A DNA stretch of 64,000 nt from Taishania pollutisoli (GTDB taxonomy: Bacteria > Bacteroidota > Bacteroidia > Flavobacteriales_D > Crocinitomicaceae): assembly GCF_014518315.1 (NCBI RefSeq), contig NZ_JACVEL010000001.1:496001-560000 (forward strand). Direction: 5' to 3'. Positions 45,257-54,945 of this stretch are shown here, piece after piece (the first letter of the stretch is position 1; every line of letters starts with the position of its first letter). The notes under the pieces were generated by a model. The model saw only the letters and a program-made list of their open reading frames with translations, was not told where the DNA came from and searched no databases. Both the position numbers and the translations under genes were made by a program.

Positions 45257-46471
45257 ATGGTTGAAATCGTATTTGGTAGCATTGTTCTGATTCTCGGGGG
45301 AGTCGTTATTGTGTTGTTCCGGCAATTGCAAACAAGCAGAACGGAGAGTGAAGCATTGAAAACACTTCACACGAATACACAGATGGAAAATATCCGTCTG
45401 AATACGCAGCTTGGTGCATTGCAAGAACGCATTGAGCAAAATCAATCTAATTTCTCGGCACAGGAAAAGAGTTTGAAAGAACAGCTTGAATTGATGGCCA
45501 AATCGTTTGTTCAACAAGGAACCCAGCAGCTAAAAGTTGAAAACGAACAGCATCTGCAGCAATTGCTGAAGCCGTTTCATGAAAAACTGATTTCTTTTCA
45601 ACAGGAAGTAAAAGAACAGAAAGAAAAAGGCATTGAGCAGTATTCTTCGATGAAAGAAATGATCGGTCACCTGCACAAACAACATACAGAAATGCATTCT
45701 ACAGCACAAAACCTGGTAGATGCATTGCGCGGAGAGCAAAAAATGCAGGGAGACTGGGGAGAATTCGCATTGGAACGGATTCTGGAAACCAGTGGACTGG
45801 AGAAAGGAATTGACTACAAAACACAAGATTCATTTCGAGATGAACACGGGCATCATCAGCGTCCGGACGTAGTGATTTATTTACCCGACAACAAACACAT
45901 CATCATTGACTCGAAAGTTTCCATGGTTGCTTTTGAACGGTACATCAATGCAGAAGATGAAGCAACAAAACGCGATGAACTCAACAAGCACATTCTGTCG
46001 ATCAGAAATCACATCCGGCAATTAGGAGATAAAAATTACAGCAGCATCGAAAGCTTGTCTTCTCCTGATTTTGTTTTGCTATTCATTCCCTTGGAATCCT
46101 CATTTGCATTAGCGATTAAAGAAGAACCGGCTTTGTACGAACTGGCATTGTCTAAAAAAGTGGTTCTGGTAACTCCTTCTACCCTGCTTGCGACACTGAA
46201 AACCGTTTCAAGCATCTGGAAGCACGAAAAACAAACAAAAAACGCAATCGAAATTGCAGAGCAGGCTTCCCGCCTCTACGATAAGTTTGTCGGATTCATT
46301 GCTGATATGGAAAAAATCGGAAACAAGCAGCTCGAAGCACAAAAAGCCTATACCGATGCAATGAATAAATTGCATGAAGGCAACGGAAACCTGGTTCGAA
46401 GTGCGGAAAAACTCCGGGAACTGGGTGTGAAATCAAAGAAGGAAATCGATAAGAAGTACCTGGAGGATTAA
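45257..46471 (+). CDS. rmuC: DNA recombination protein RmuC
   Basis: A 404-residue protein. It has an N-terminal membrane helix (about 4-21), a long coiled coil (about 22-140) and a PD-(D/E)XK-like nuclease domain with GDWGEFALERILETSGLEKG, RPDVVIYLPDNKHIIIDSKV and ASRLYDKFVGFIADMEKIG. RmuC limits recombination at inverted repeats and has been linked to phage defence. It starts 13 bases after the Omp85-like gene. Confidence 0.94.
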   Translation: MVEIVFGSIVLILGGVVIVLFRQLQTSRTESEALKTLHTNTQMENIRLNTQLGALQERIEQNQSNFSAQEKSLKEQLELMAKSFVQQGTQQLKVENEQHLQQLLKPFHEKLISFQQEVKEQKEKGIEQYSSMKEMIGHLHKQHTEMHSTAQNLVDALRGEQKMQGDWGEFALERILETSGLEKGIDYKTQDSFRDEHGHHQRPDVVIYLPDNKHIIIDSKVSMVAFERYINAEDEATKRDELNKHILSIRNHIRQLGDKNYSSIESLSSPDFVLLFIPLESSFALAIKEEPALYELALSKKVVLVTPSTLLATLKTVSSIWKHEKQTKNAIEIAEQASRLYDKFVGFIADMEKIGNKQLEAQKAYTDAMNKLHEGNGNLVRSAEKLRELGVKSKKEIDKKYLED

Positions 46472-46482
46472 CCAGAAATTAC

Positions 46483-47658
46483 TTATTCCAGCAATTCGGC
46501 CAATTGCTCATCTGACAATTTTACGGTTGCAATGCGGTCATAACTTCCCATGACCTTGGCCTGTACCAATAGCATCAGTCCTCCGTCTTCTGTTTTTGTG
46601 AAATCACAAATCGAATACGGTGTGTTTTGTCCCACATATTTCGTTCCTCTCAATGCTCCTGAATAGGGATCAAAAAATGACAACAATAACTGATTGCTGC
46701 GTGTGGATCCTGCCATCACCACGTAATAAACACCTCCGATTGCCATGGAACGGATAACGACCGGTTTTTCAGGATTCAGTTCCGAATATCCGGAAGCACT
46801 GATGGACTCAGCAATATCAACCGATGCAGGATTTAATGAAGCATTGGCATTGAAATACTGGTTGTCGTATGAAAATCGTGCAACAGCATATTGCGAATTT
46901 CCTTTCGGAAGAATGGCATTCACTCCCCCATTAAAATTAGCTCCGTTGTAAACTCCTGAAAATTGCAGATTGGCATTCATAAACACCAGTGAAAAGCTGT
47001 AATTATAAAAACAACTCATTACGATGTAGTCATTTTCCGGAGTAGAACTCACGAAAAAAGGAATGCGCTTTCCATCGTGGGTAATGTGATCTACGATTCT
47101 GTCTTCTACGCTTGTCATGATGTTCAATTCTTCCGACTGCGTAATGCTCGTTAAAGAAGGATCCAATTGATGAATCCCTGTTTTGTAACTCAATCGGTCG
47201 TAATTCTGGATGTACATCGTCGTTCCGTTGCTGTACGCATACGTCGGATAGATGATCCCTGAAAAGTTCTGGATTTCATTCACATTTCCTGACGCCTCAT
47301 CCAATTGCAACAGGTATGTAAATAACCCGACGTTGTCCATGCACACAAAATAATAGCTTCCGCCGTGCTTGATCAGGTTTGTCGCATTCACATAATTGGA
47401 CGGTAGCGTTTTTCTCCACACAACTCCCCCTACTTTATCCGTTTTCATGACATGGATATTCCATCCGCCGTAAGCACTCAAAACAATATATCCCTGATCG
47501 GTGGTTTGCTGAATTCCGAGGGGAACGTATTTTTTATTTCCTTCCGAGTCATTGTATATTTTCACAAATGATTCTTCCGGTTGAAAATCATCCTTTTTAC
47601 ATCCTGCAAACACAAGAATGGCGCCGATAAAAAGAATCTGTTGGATGTAGCGTTTCAT
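46483..47658 (-). CDS. Lipoprotein of unknown function, last gene of the DUF1800/DUF1501 operon
   Basis: A 391-residue protein with lipoprotein signal MKRYIQQILFIGAILVFAGC, then KKDD. An ATG 12 bases earlier (47670) is also possible. The mature protein shows repeated short beta motifs with conserved Gly-Gly and W/Y (for example TTDQGYIVLSAYGGWNIHVM and FTKTEDGGLMLLVQAKV), consistent with a beta-propeller. It lies about 20 bases after the beta-barrel gene. A surface or periplasmic binding role alongside the upstream proteins is an inference from order only. Confidence 0.75.
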   Translation of the reverse strand: MKRYIQQILFIGAILVFAGCKKDDFQPEESFVKIYNDSEGNKKYVPLGIQQTTDQGYIVLSAYGGWNIHVMKTDKVGGVVWRKTLPSNYVNATNLIKHGGSYYFVCMDNVGLFTYLLQLDEASGNVNEIQNFSGIIYPTYAYSNGTTMYIQNYDRLSYKTGIHQLDPSLTSITQSEELNIMTSVEDRIVDHITHDGKRIPFFVSSTPENDYIVMSCFYNYSFSLVFMNANLQFSGVYNGANFNGGVNAILPKGNSQYAVARFSYDNQYFNANASLNPASVDIAESISASGYSELNPEKPVVIRSMAIGGVYYVVMAGSTRSNQLLLSFFDPYSGALRGTKYVGQNTPYSICDFTKTEDGGLMLLVQAKVMGSYDRIATVKLSDEQLAELLE

Positions 47659-47680
47659 AACTGTCGTCATTTGTAAAAAA

Positions 47681-48541
47681 TTAGTATTTGCTTCTTCTCA
47701 GAATGTTTAACTCTCGGAGGTTGTCAATCGGGAACAGTACTTTCATCTGAAAATTCAGACTGCTCAACTTCAACTGATCCAACACATCCAGGTACTGGGC
47801 CGTAAATCCCGTCTGATCTGAATAACGGTTGCGTTCATTCACAACGGATAGTAATCCGTAACGGAAATTACTTTCAATTCCTATCACAACATACTTGGAG
47901 AAGTAAGAAATCCCCAATCCACCAACCAATCCGACGTTGAATTTGTTAAAATGATCCGTTGCCATGGCGCTGGAAGTAGAATTGAGCTGATCTTCATTTA
48001 GTTCACCATCGATTGTTGCATCATAACTGATCGATTTACTTGCCCGGTGGCGAAAATCGGTGTATATTCCCAGTTGAAGATAGGGAGAAACCCGTCGCAC
48101 GGTCATGTCCCAACGCACCAGGAGAGGAAGCGAGAAATAAGCAATCTTCTGGTCGTGGTGTAATTCACGTGAAAAGTCCATGTAATTCACCGTATCCCTC
48201 CATGAATAAGCTGTCTGGTATTTAAACCGGTTTGTATAATAGGCGGGCTGAAATACCAATGAAAACCGTTTACTCATGCAGTACAAAAAGTACATCCCAA
48301 ACTGATGTGAACCATTTTCAAATAATTTATTGTAGTCTTTTTCAGATAATCCGTCTGCTGACTGTGGATCTGCTACCAGTACCGAATGCTTTTCCGTTGC
48401 ATCGGGTAAGGAATAATTTACACCTCCATACACGCCTAAAAAGACTCTGTTTTTCCGGTGAACCGAATACTTTTGAGCCAGTGCAGAGCATGCCAGCATC
48501 CACACAGCAATTCCCAGTATGATTTTTTGCTTTACCATCAT
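47681..48541 (-). CDS. Outer-membrane beta-barrel protein (PorT-like)
   Basis: A 286-residue protein with a signal peptide ending near ALAQ. Alternating strands such as RVFLGVYGGVNYSL, RFSLVFQPAYYTNRF and VSPYLQLGIYTDFR resemble the outer-membrane beta-barrel domain of PorT-like proteins. Its ATG overlaps the stop of the DUF1501 gene by one base (TAATG). The short operon spacing suggests a shared job with the neighbouring surface proteins. The transported substrate, if any, is unknown. Confidence 0.8.
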   Translation of the reverse strand: MMVKQKIILGIAVWMLACSALAQKYSVHRKNRVFLGVYGGVNYSLPDATEKHSVLVADPQSADGLSEKDYNKLFENGSHQFGMYFLYCMSKRFSLVFQPAYYTNRFKYQTAYSWRDTVNYMDFSRELHHDQKIAYFSLPLLVRWDMTVRRVSPYLQLGIYTDFRHRASKSISYDATIDGELNEDQLNSTSSAMATDHFNKFNVGLVGGLGISYFSKYVVIGIESNFRYGLLSVVNERNRYSDQTGFTAQYLDVLDQLKLSSLNFQMKVLFPIDNLRELNILRRSKY

Positions 48542-50187
48542 TATCTGTTTAAAATGACTTTTTGTGTCACTGACGCACTGTCATTAATAATCAATGTGAC
48601 AATGTACATTCCATTCTTAAATCGGGAGAAATCGTAATTAACCGTATGTTCTCCCTCCCATGATTTTTCCTCTTTGACAACTGCCAATACTCTTCCGTTC
48701 AAATCCCTGACTTCAATTTTTATAGCTGCATTGTTGCGGAGGTAATAACTAATCGTTGCGATTCCGGTCGTCGGGTTCGGGTGGCACTTCATCCACAGGT
48801 TTTCTTTGAACAATTCCGACAAACCGACCTCTTTACAATTGATATAATCCACCCGGTTGTCGATGAAATTTTCAAATCTGACCGATTCAATGGCTGTCTG
48901 TGATGCTCCGAACCAGTCTTTTACAACGGAACTGAACACCTGCCGGTAATCGTGCTGCATCGGAATGTTTCCTCCCTGCAAATTTTGTAGATCAGGATTT
49001 GTTCCATACACGCCCGGGTTGAGACATGTTCCGAAAATAAGCATCGGAGCCGCATTCCCGTGATCCGTTCCGTAACTTGCATTGGAAACAACCCTTCTCC
49101 CAAACTCGGAAAAGGTCATCGTCAGCACGCGATCTGCTAATCCTAAATTTCTCAAATCGTCATAAAACGCTTTTACCGCGGAAGAAATGTGGTAGAGCAA
49201 TGCCGCATGTCCACCCATCGTTGTATTGTTATTTACTACCTGGTTGGCATGCGTATCAAATCCTCCGATCCGGCACAGGAAAATTTTTGTTCCGATTCCT
49301 CCGCTGATCAATCGTGAAACAATTTTTAACTGTGGCGCAAGCGGATTGTTAATCGCACTGCTTGGCGCAACAAACGGATAGATATCCGGGTAAACTGTTG
49401 CCGAATTTGTTCCCGAATTATACACATCCCGCAATCGCTCGGCATAGTTATTGGACTGGCGTTCGATCTGCATAATGTATTCAATTTCATCTCCTGCATG
49501 CGTGTCCGGTAATGTAACCGGCAAATCTCCCCCGACGCTGTTGATCAGGTTGTAAAATGCATTCGGATCCTGCACGGAAAGTCCCATCGGAATTCCTTCA
49601 TTCCTGTGAAATGCCAGCGAAACACCCGTCCCGATTTCAATTGCTAATGGATCCGGTACTTGCGGACTTGGATAACCGGTCGGGTATCCCGGATACAAAT
49701 GTTCCAGGTAACGTCCCATCCATCCCGAACTAAAGTATTCATTGTAATCACCACCCATGTACCAGATATCCCGGCTTCTGAAGTGCGATCCGTTCATATT
49801 TTCGTACGATACATTCTGCACGATTGCCATATTCCCGTCATCATACATTGCTTTTGCCGCCACCATGTCCGGGTGCAATCCTACCTGTCTGTTTCCCGGT
49901 AAATTTGGATCCAGTGTAATGTATTTCCGGGAACCACTCTGCGGGATGGCAATGTTCGGCCGGTGATTGTAGTAATGTCCGTATCCGTCTATCGGAATCA
50001 CCATGTTCAACCCATCATTTCCTCCATGCAATTGAATCAATACAAGAATCCGGTCATTGGTACTCGACTTTGCAATGTCATTCAGGAAATGATTATCCTC
50101 CATTGCGTGAAGTTTGATCCCGTTCAGATTTAATAGCAATCCTGAGCCTGCAAGTGAAGTTAAACGTAAAAAATCTTTTCTTTCCAT
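48541..50187 (-). CDS. DUF1501 protein with T9SS type A sorting domain
   Basis: A 548-residue protein from ATG 50187 (MERKDFLRLTSLAGSG); the earlier in-frame TTG at 50196 is less likely. The N-terminus has a charged RKDFLRL followed by a hydrophobic stretch, similar to a Tat signal though without two arginines. The DUF1501 (sulfatase-like) core has RILVLIQLHGGNDGLNMVIP, SHFRSRDIWYMGG and MTFSEFGRRVVSN. The last ~80 residues (CHPNPTTGIATISY, then GMYIVTLI) are a T9SS type A sorting signal. Enzymatic activity is not established for this family. The partner DUF1800 gene is directly upstream. Confidence 0.9.
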   Translation of the reverse strand: MERKDFLRLTSLAGSGLLLNLNGIKLHAMEDNHFLNDIAKSSTNDRILVLIQLHGGNDGLNMVIPIDGYGHYYNHRPNIAIPQSGSRKYITLDPNLPGNRQVGLHPDMVAAKAMYDDGNMAIVQNVSYENMNGSHFRSRDIWYMGGDYNEYFSSGWMGRYLEHLYPGYPTGYPSPQVPDPLAIEIGTGVSLAFHRNEGIPMGLSVQDPNAFYNLINSVGGDLPVTLPDTHAGDEIEYIMQIERQSNNYAERLRDVYNSGTNSATVYPDIYPFVAPSSAINNPLAPQLKIVSRLISGGIGTKIFLCRIGGFDTHANQVVNNNTTMGGHAALLYHISSAVKAFYDDLRNLGLADRVLTMTFSEFGRRVVSNASYGTDHGNAAPMLIFGTCLNPGVYGTNPDLQNLQGGNIPMQHDYRQVFSSVVKDWFGASQTAIESVRFENFIDNRVDYINCKEVGLSELFKENLWMKCHPNPTTGIATISYYLRNNAAIKIEVRDLNGRVLAVVKEEKSWEGEHTVNYDFSRFKNGMYIVTLIINDSASVTQKVILNR

Positions 50188-50199
50188 AGCAGACAAGGT

Positions 50200-51846
50200 T
50201 TAATAAAGTTGGTATTCGGGTGACTGCATCATCGCAAGTGCCAGTGCTTCTAATTGTAATCGGACATTCATATCGTTGTTACTCGTCATGTAATTATTCC
50301 ATTCCACCGACCAGTTAATCGGAGAAAGTTGATCCAGCAATACCGCGTCTCTGAAATAATTAAAGCGATCTGTATCAATTGCCATTGGAAACATCCAGCT
50401 GACAAGCTCCTGCACCAATGTTGTCGCATTGGCAGGGTTTGAGCAATTATCCCGGACAAACTGAACTATGTCTAATTGCAACAACACTTGTCCGTTCATC
50501 GAAAATCCGGAGATCAGGTATTCAATAAATTTATACCTGTTTGCCAGGTAATTAGACGAAATCCAGTACCGCTGGAAGTCTGGAAACTGAAAATACGGAT
50601 CATGTCCGGCAACATCGTACGGTTCAAACAACTCCAATCCCTGGTGACTCAACTGATTGATCAATCCTGCATATAATGCATACTGATTTTCCAAATCTGT
50701 CGTCTGATCCGGAACCTGTAAATCGAATAAGCGCATAGACCCGATGATCAGGTCCATTGGCGATTTGATAATCGCACCAATGTTATTATCATCTGTCTGA
50801 ACGGTATCTTCATCATAAAAGTGTTCGCTCTGCAACAATACTTCCAATACACTTTTTATTTCATAATCGTTGGCGACCAAGGTAGCTGCCAGCGGTTCGA
50901 TGATATCCGTTTCAATTTCAGGAGTAATATCGAAGTAAACAAACTCACGGTAAATCCTTCTGCAGATATTTTTTGCGGCATGGGAAGAATCAAAAATCAT
51001 ATCGATCAATTCATTCAACTCGTCCGCTACTGCCTGAATATCTGCATCGCCACCCACAATTCCCGCTGTCTGAATCTGTGTATTGTTAAAAGCATAGGAA
51101 AACTGCTTTGTACTTACGTCGTGTTGAGAAGAGATCGAACCATTGTTTGATTTCACTTTCCCGGAAGGAATTCCCGTTACAGGATCTACTGTCTGGAATG
51201 TAGGATCAATTCCCCACCCTGTCAGCACTTTTGTTGCTGCCTGCACATCCTGTTCTGTAAATGTAGTGTAATCCCCTACTCCAACCTCGTCTCCTTTCCC
51301 TACAGTGTAAAGCTCTAAAAATTCACGTGCAAAGTTTTCCTGAGGCACTCCTTTCACATTTAGATTACCATCCAAATGTACCAGCATGGCATTATCAATA
51401 CAAATGGCCCGTGTCAATTCTTTGTAATTGCCCAGTGCATAGTAACGAAGTAACCGCAAGTAATCGATGGAGAATTGCGGTCGCCCTTCGATGCGTGACA
51501 TGATCATCGGGAAATGGGTATAGTAAAACCAGATCATCCGTTCCGTAAGGTTCATCCCGGATGCGCGTGCGTTTTCCATCCACCAGCTGCAGGTGTAGCG
51601 GGAGAGTGTATCATTGAACGTATCGGGATGTTTTGTATTCGGGAACACCCAGTCTGTTCCGTTCAACGGATCTACCGGGAAGGCAGGATCGGAATCAGGC
51701 AAAAACAAAGCAGTGACGGCATCTTGAGCGGTCATCGTTGCAAAGGAATTGATACTGGAAATATTTGGTCCAAAAGTAGCTCGCCGTAGTAGATGAGAAG
51801 CCCTTTGGATTCCTAATATTCCGGTCGTTGGATTTAAGGAAGCCAT
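50200..51846 (-). CDS. DUF1800 family protein
   Basis: A 548-residue protein of the DUF1800 family, starting HLLRRATFGPNISSINSFA and containing NMTERMIWFYYTHFP-type segments, then ENFAREFLELYTVGKGD, all typical. Function is unknown, and its pairing with DUF1501 is widespread. There is no classical signal peptide in this reading, which is odd for a partner of an exported protein. First gene of the four-gene minus-strand operon. Confidence 0.92.
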   Translation of the reverse strand: MASLNPTTGILGIQRASHLLRRATFGPNISSINSFATMTAQDAVTALFLPDSDPAFPVDPLNGTDWVFPNTKHPDTFNDTLSRYTCSWWMENARASGMNLTERMIWFYYTHFPMIMSRIEGRPQFSIDYLRLLRYYALGNYKELTRAICIDNAMLVHLDGNLNVKGVPQENFAREFLELYTVGKGDEVGVGDYTTFTEQDVQAATKVLTGWGIDPTFQTVDPVTGIPSGKVKSNNGSISSQHDVSTKQFSYAFNNTQIQTAGIVGGDADIQAVADELNELIDMIFDSSHAAKNICRRIYREFVYFDITPEIETDIIEPLAATLVANDYEIKSVLEVLLQSEHFYDEDTVQTDDNNIGAIIKSPMDLIIGSMRLFDLQVPDQTTDLENQYALYAGLINQLSHQGLELFEPYDVAGHDPYFQFPDFQRYWISSNYLANRYKFIEYLISGFSMNGQVLLQLDIVQFVRDNCSNPANATTLVQELVSWMFPMAIDTDRFNYFRDAVLLDQLSPINWSVEWNNYMTSNNDMNVRLQLEALALAMMQSPEYQLY

Positions 51847-51868
51847 GAGTAGTTTCTATTGTTTCGCT

Positions 51869-51876
51869 CAAATATA
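51869..51876 (-). promoter_or_regulatory. -7 box of the DUF1800/DUF1501 operon
   Basis: Minus-strand TATATTTG matches TAnnTTTG, 22 bases before the ATG at 51846. No clear TTG at the expected -33 distance. Confidence 0.5.
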
Positions 51877-52117
51877 CGATATTCAACCATTATTTCCACG
51901 CGTAAAACTACCCGAATCGTGTTGTTTTTTCATGATTCCGGGGTAATCAACTGGTTTTTAACCTTCAATTTTTTCTACTTTTTTTATTTTTGATCGTTTC
52001 TTTATCTACGCGTAATAAATCAGCTTTGAACACCTCTCAGGATATTCATAGGAAAGCCAAAAGAGACGCGGGGTTACCGCCCAACCGCACATGAAAAAAG
52101 ATTTTATTGACATTTCG

Positions 52118-52148
52118 TTTGTTAATAAAATTCAATTTACTATCTTTG
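52118..52148 (+). promoter_or_regulatory. Promoter of the rplM-rpsI operon
   Basis: TTTG (52118-52121), 19 bases, then TATCTTTG (52141-52148), a complete match. The leader that follows (52150-52172, C-rich then GGGAGGGG) could form a hairpin. Confidence 0.85.
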
Positions 52149-52203
52149 CACCCCCTTTCCATATTGGGAGGGGAAAATTGTCTTATTATTTAAACGTAAA
52201 ATT

Positions 52204-52659
52204 GTGGATACATTAAGTTACAAAACGATTTCCGCTAACAAAGAAACTGCTGATAAAAAGTGGTTCGTAGTGGATGCTGAAGGCCAGACAGTTGGTCGTT
52301 TGGCAAGTAAGGTGTCTAAGGTTCTGCGCGGAAAACACAAGCCGAACTATACACCACATGCTGACTGTGGGGATAACGTGATTGTTATCAACGCAGAGAA
52401 AGTATCTTTTTCAGGTACTAAGCTGGTTGATAAGGAGTACATCCGTTACACGGGGTACCCGGGAGGGCAACGCATTCTTTCTGCTCAGGAGCAATTAGAA
52501 AAAAACCCTAGCCGTCTTATCGAAAAAGCTGTAAAAGGAATGTTGCCTAAAAACACTTTGGGCCGTGCTTTGTACAGAAATTTGAAAGTTTATACTGGAA
52601 CTGAGCACAAACAAGAGGCTCAAAAACCAGAAGTATTAAACCTTGATACATTCAAATAA
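52204..52659 (+). CDS. rplM: 50S ribosomal protein L13
   Basis: A 151-residue protein starting from GTG 52204; the N-terminus [15 protein letters not shown] is the usual one in Bacteroidota and no ATG fits. Conserved [31 protein letters not shown] and [19 protein letters not shown] identify L13. The rpsI gene follows with four bases between, the standard rplM-rpsI pair. Confidence 0.98.
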   Translation: MDTLSYKTISANKETADKKWFVVDAEGQTVGRLASKVSKVLRGKHKPNYTPHADCGDNVIVINAEKVSFSGTKLVDKEYIRYTGYPGGQRILSAQEQLEKNPSRLIEKAVKGMLPKNTLGRALYRNLKVYTGTEHKQEAQKPEVLNLDTFK

Positions 52660-52663
52660 TCGC

Positions 52664-53050
52664 ATGGAAGTAATTAACACATTAGGAAGAAGAAAAACAG
52701 CCGTTGCCCGCGTATACCTGACACCAGGAAAAGGAAACGTAACTGTTAACAAGAAGGACTACAAGGAGTTTTTCCCGGTAGACGTTCTTCAGTATAAAAT
52801 TGAGCAGCCATTCAAATTGACTGATACAACAGGTCAATACGATGTTACCGTTAACGTAGCAGGTGGTGGAATCAACGGCCAGGCAGAAGCAATCCGTTTA
52901 GGGATTTCACGCGCATTGATCGAGGTAAGTGCTGAAAACAAACCATTGTTGAAAGAAGAGGGATTGACTACACGTGACCCACGTATGGTTGAGCGTAAAA
53001 AACCGGGACAACCGAAAGCACGCAAGAAATTCCAGTTCTCTAAACGTTAA
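52664..53050 (+). CDS. rpsI: 30S ribosomal protein S9
   Basis: A 128-residue protein from ATG 52664 ([20 protein letters not shown]); an in-frame TTG at 52643 overlaps the end of rplM and is rejected. [19 protein letters not shown] and the C-terminal [11 protein letters not shown], which reaches the P-site tRNA, are typical. Second gene of the rplM operon. Confidence 0.98.
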   Translation: MEVINTLGRRKTAVARVYLTPGKGNVTVNKKDYKEFFPVDVLQYKIEQPFKLTDTTGQYDVTVNVAGGGINGQAEAIRLGISRALIEVSAENKPLLKEEGLTTRDPRMVERKKPGQPKARKKFQFSKR

Positions 53051-53185
53051 GAATGGATTCAGTTCTTTTTCGGAACTGATAAAAGAAATAAGTTGTTTAG
53101 TATCCAAACCCGAAAGTACCTTTCAAGGATTGAACCCTTTCAGGTTGAATTACTAACGGAAAGTAAACACTAAAAAAGTAAAAAA
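53051..53185 (+). promoter_or_regulatory. Structured spacer before rpsB
   Basis: A 135-base gap with no TAnnTTTG promoter. It holds a hairpin (CAGTTC 53060-53065 with GAACTG 53073-53078). Further down is a near-direct repeat (CCTTTCAAGGATTGAA, then CCTTTCAGGTTGAA) able to fold alternately. In other bacteria the rpsB leader is where S2 represses its own operon; a similar role here is a guess. Confidence 0.4.
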
Positions 53186-53962
53186 ATGTCAAAAGTAAGT
53201 TTTGAAAGTTTATTAGAAGCAGGTGTACATTTCGGACACTTGAAAAGAAAATGGAATCCGGCGATGGCTCAGTATATCTTCGAAGAGAAAAAAGGTATCC
53301 ACATCATCGACCTTAATAAGACAATTGCTCAATTGGAGATTGCTTCTGCTGCAGCAAAGCAGATTGCTAAGTCGGGGAAAAAGATTCTTTTCGTTGCTAC
53401 GAAAAAACAAGCAAAAGAAATCGTTGCAGATAAAGTAAGCGCAATCAACATGCCGTACGTTACTGAACGTTGGACTGGTGGTATGTTAACCAACTTCCAG
53501 ACAACACGTAAGTCTATCCGTAAAATGGCTAACATCGACAAGATGAAGACAGACGGAACATGGACTACATTGAACAAAAGAGAGCGTTTGTTCAAAGACC
53601 GTCAGCGTGACAAACTGGAAAAAAACTTCGGATCGATTGCTGATATGACACGTCAGCCGGCAGCTATTTTCGTAGTTGACATCCTGAAAGAGCACATTGC
53701 GGTTGCTGAAGCTAAAAAATTGGGTATTCCAATTATTGCGATGGTAGATACGAACTCAAACCCTAAAACGGTTGACTTCCCGATCCCTGCAAACGACGAT
53801 GCAACAAAATCAATTGCAATTATTCTTGAATCAATCACCGGAGCGATCAAAGAAGGATTGGAAGACAGAAAGACGTTGAAAGACAAAGGAGCTGACGAAG
53901 AAGTAAAAGCTGAATCTAAAAAAGTAGAGGAAGTTGCTTCTGAAGAAACAAAAGAAGATTAA
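53186..53962 (+). CDS. rpsB: 30S ribosomal protein S2
   Basis: A 258-residue protein. SFESLLEAGVHFGHLKRKWN, YIFEEKKGIHIIDLNKTI, ERWTGGMLTNFQT and VDTNSNPKTVDFPIPANDDA are all conserved S2 motifs. The acidic and Lys-rich C-terminal tail (about 235-258) is longer than in Escherichia coli. It is followed by tsf after 24 bases, the usual rpsB-tsf pair. Confidence 0.98.
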   Translation: MSKVSFESLLEAGVHFGHLKRKWNPAMAQYIFEEKKGIHIIDLNKTIAQLEIASAAAKQIAKSGKKILFVATKKQAKEIVADKVSAINMPYVTERWTGGMLTNFQTTRKSIRKMANIDKMKTDGTWTTLNKRERLFKDRQRDKLEKNFGSIADMTRQPAAIFVVDILKEHIAVAEAKKLGIPIIAMVDTNSNPKTVDFPIPANDDATKSIAIILESITGAIKEGLEDRKTLKDKGADEEVKAESKKVEEVASEETKED

Positions 53963-53986
53963 TAATCGTTATAAAATTTAGACAAA

Positions 53987-54817
53987 ATGGCAATTACAGC
54001 AGCTGATGTAAACAAATTACGTCAACAAACTGGAGCAGGAATGATGGACTGCAAAAACGCGTTGGTTGAAGCAAACGGAGATTTTGAAGCAGCAATCGAT
54101 ATTCTGCGTAAAAAAGGTCAGAAAGTAGCCGCTAAAAGAGGTGAGAACGAAACGAAAGAAGGTTTCGTATTGGCTCAGGTTACAGGAGACAACTCTACAG
54201 GGATCGTTTTTGCATTGAACTGTGAAACGGATTTCGTTGCGAAAAACGACGGATACAAAACACTTGTTGAGTCCTTAATGAAAGTTGCAATTGACAACCA
54301 ACCTGCGTCTGCAGAAGATTTGTTGGCATTGAAATACGATGACAAGTTAACGGTAGCTGAGAAAATCACCGAGCAAATCGGTGTGATCGGTGAAAAATTG
54401 GAGGTTACAGGATACGGGATTCTGAAAGGTGGGGCTGTTGTTGCATACAACCACCCTGGGAACCAGTTGGCAACTTTGGTTGCAGTAAACAACGGAACAA
54501 CTGAAGCCATCGAAGCTGGTCGCCAGGTTGCTATGCAGGTTGCTGCAATGAACCCGATTGCTTTGAACAAGGACGGAGTTGACGCGCGTACAATCGAGCG
54601 TGAAATCGAAGTTGGAAAAGAATTGGCGATCCAGGAAGGAAAGCCTGCTGATATGGCTGAGAAAATTGCTCAGGGTCGTTTGGCTAAATTCTTTAAAGAA
54701 AATACATTGTTGAGCCAGGAATTCATCCGTGATAACAAATTAACGGTTGAGCAATTCTTAGATTCTACAGTGAAAGGTTTGACAGTTTCTGACTTCAAAC
54801 GTACATCACTTAGTTAA
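53987..54817 (+). CDS. tsf: Elongation factor Ts
   Basis: A 276-residue nucleotide-exchange factor for EF-Tu. KLRQQTGAGMMDCKNALVEA and GDFEAAIDILRKKGQKVAAK at the N-terminus and NCETDFVAKND in the core are the defining motifs. Length matches the normal form. It ends the ribosomal operon before a strong terminator. Confidence 0.98.
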   Translation: MAITAADVNKLRQQTGAGMMDCKNALVEANGDFEAAIDILRKKGQKVAAKRGENETKEGFVLAQVTGDNSTGIVFALNCETDFVAKNDGYKTLVESLMKVAIDNQPASAEDLLALKYDDKLTVAEKITEQIGVIGEKLEVTGYGILKGGAVVAYNHPGNQLATLVAVNNGTTEAIEAGRQVAMQVAAMNPIALNKDGVDARTIEREIEVGKELAIQEGKPADMAEKIAQGRLAKFFKENTLLSQEFIRDNKLTVEQFLDSTVKGLTVSDFKRTSLS

Positions 54818-54835
54818 TGAAAAAATAAAAAAAGA

Positions 54836-54871
54836 GAAAGACCAATTGTTTAGACAGTTGGTCTTTTTTTT
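54836..54871 (+). terminator. Terminator after tsf
   Basis: GACCAATTG pairs with CAGTTGGTC (one mismatch) around six bases and is followed by eight T. Confidence 0.9.
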
Positions 54872-54900
54872 GCGAATGCAAGTTCATTGAAAAATGAAGG

Positions 54901-54930
54901 TTGAGAAAAAAAATTAAAATCATATCTTTG
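54901..54930 (+). promoter_or_regulatory. Promoter of pyrH
   Basis: TTG (54901-54903), 19 bases, then TATCTTTG (54923-54930), 15 bases before the ATG at 54946. The -33 TTG is in frame with pyrH and can be mistaken for its start. Confidence 0.8.
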
Positions 54931-54945
54931 CACATATCCAATAAC

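Larger units (their letters stand above)
51847..52203. other. Intergenic region between the DUF1800 operon and rplM
   Basis: About 357 bases. A minus-strand TATATTTG (51876 to 51869) fits the -7 box of the DUF1800 operon. The rplM promoter is at 52118-52148. A second TATTTTTG at 51985-51992 on the plus strand has no good -33 box. I see no gene or tRNA. Confidence 0.6.

Noticed and set aside
51985..51992. TATTTTTG on the plus strand as promoter of a small RNA before rplM
   Set aside because: No TTG at the right distance and no terminator or stable fold between it and the rplM promoter.
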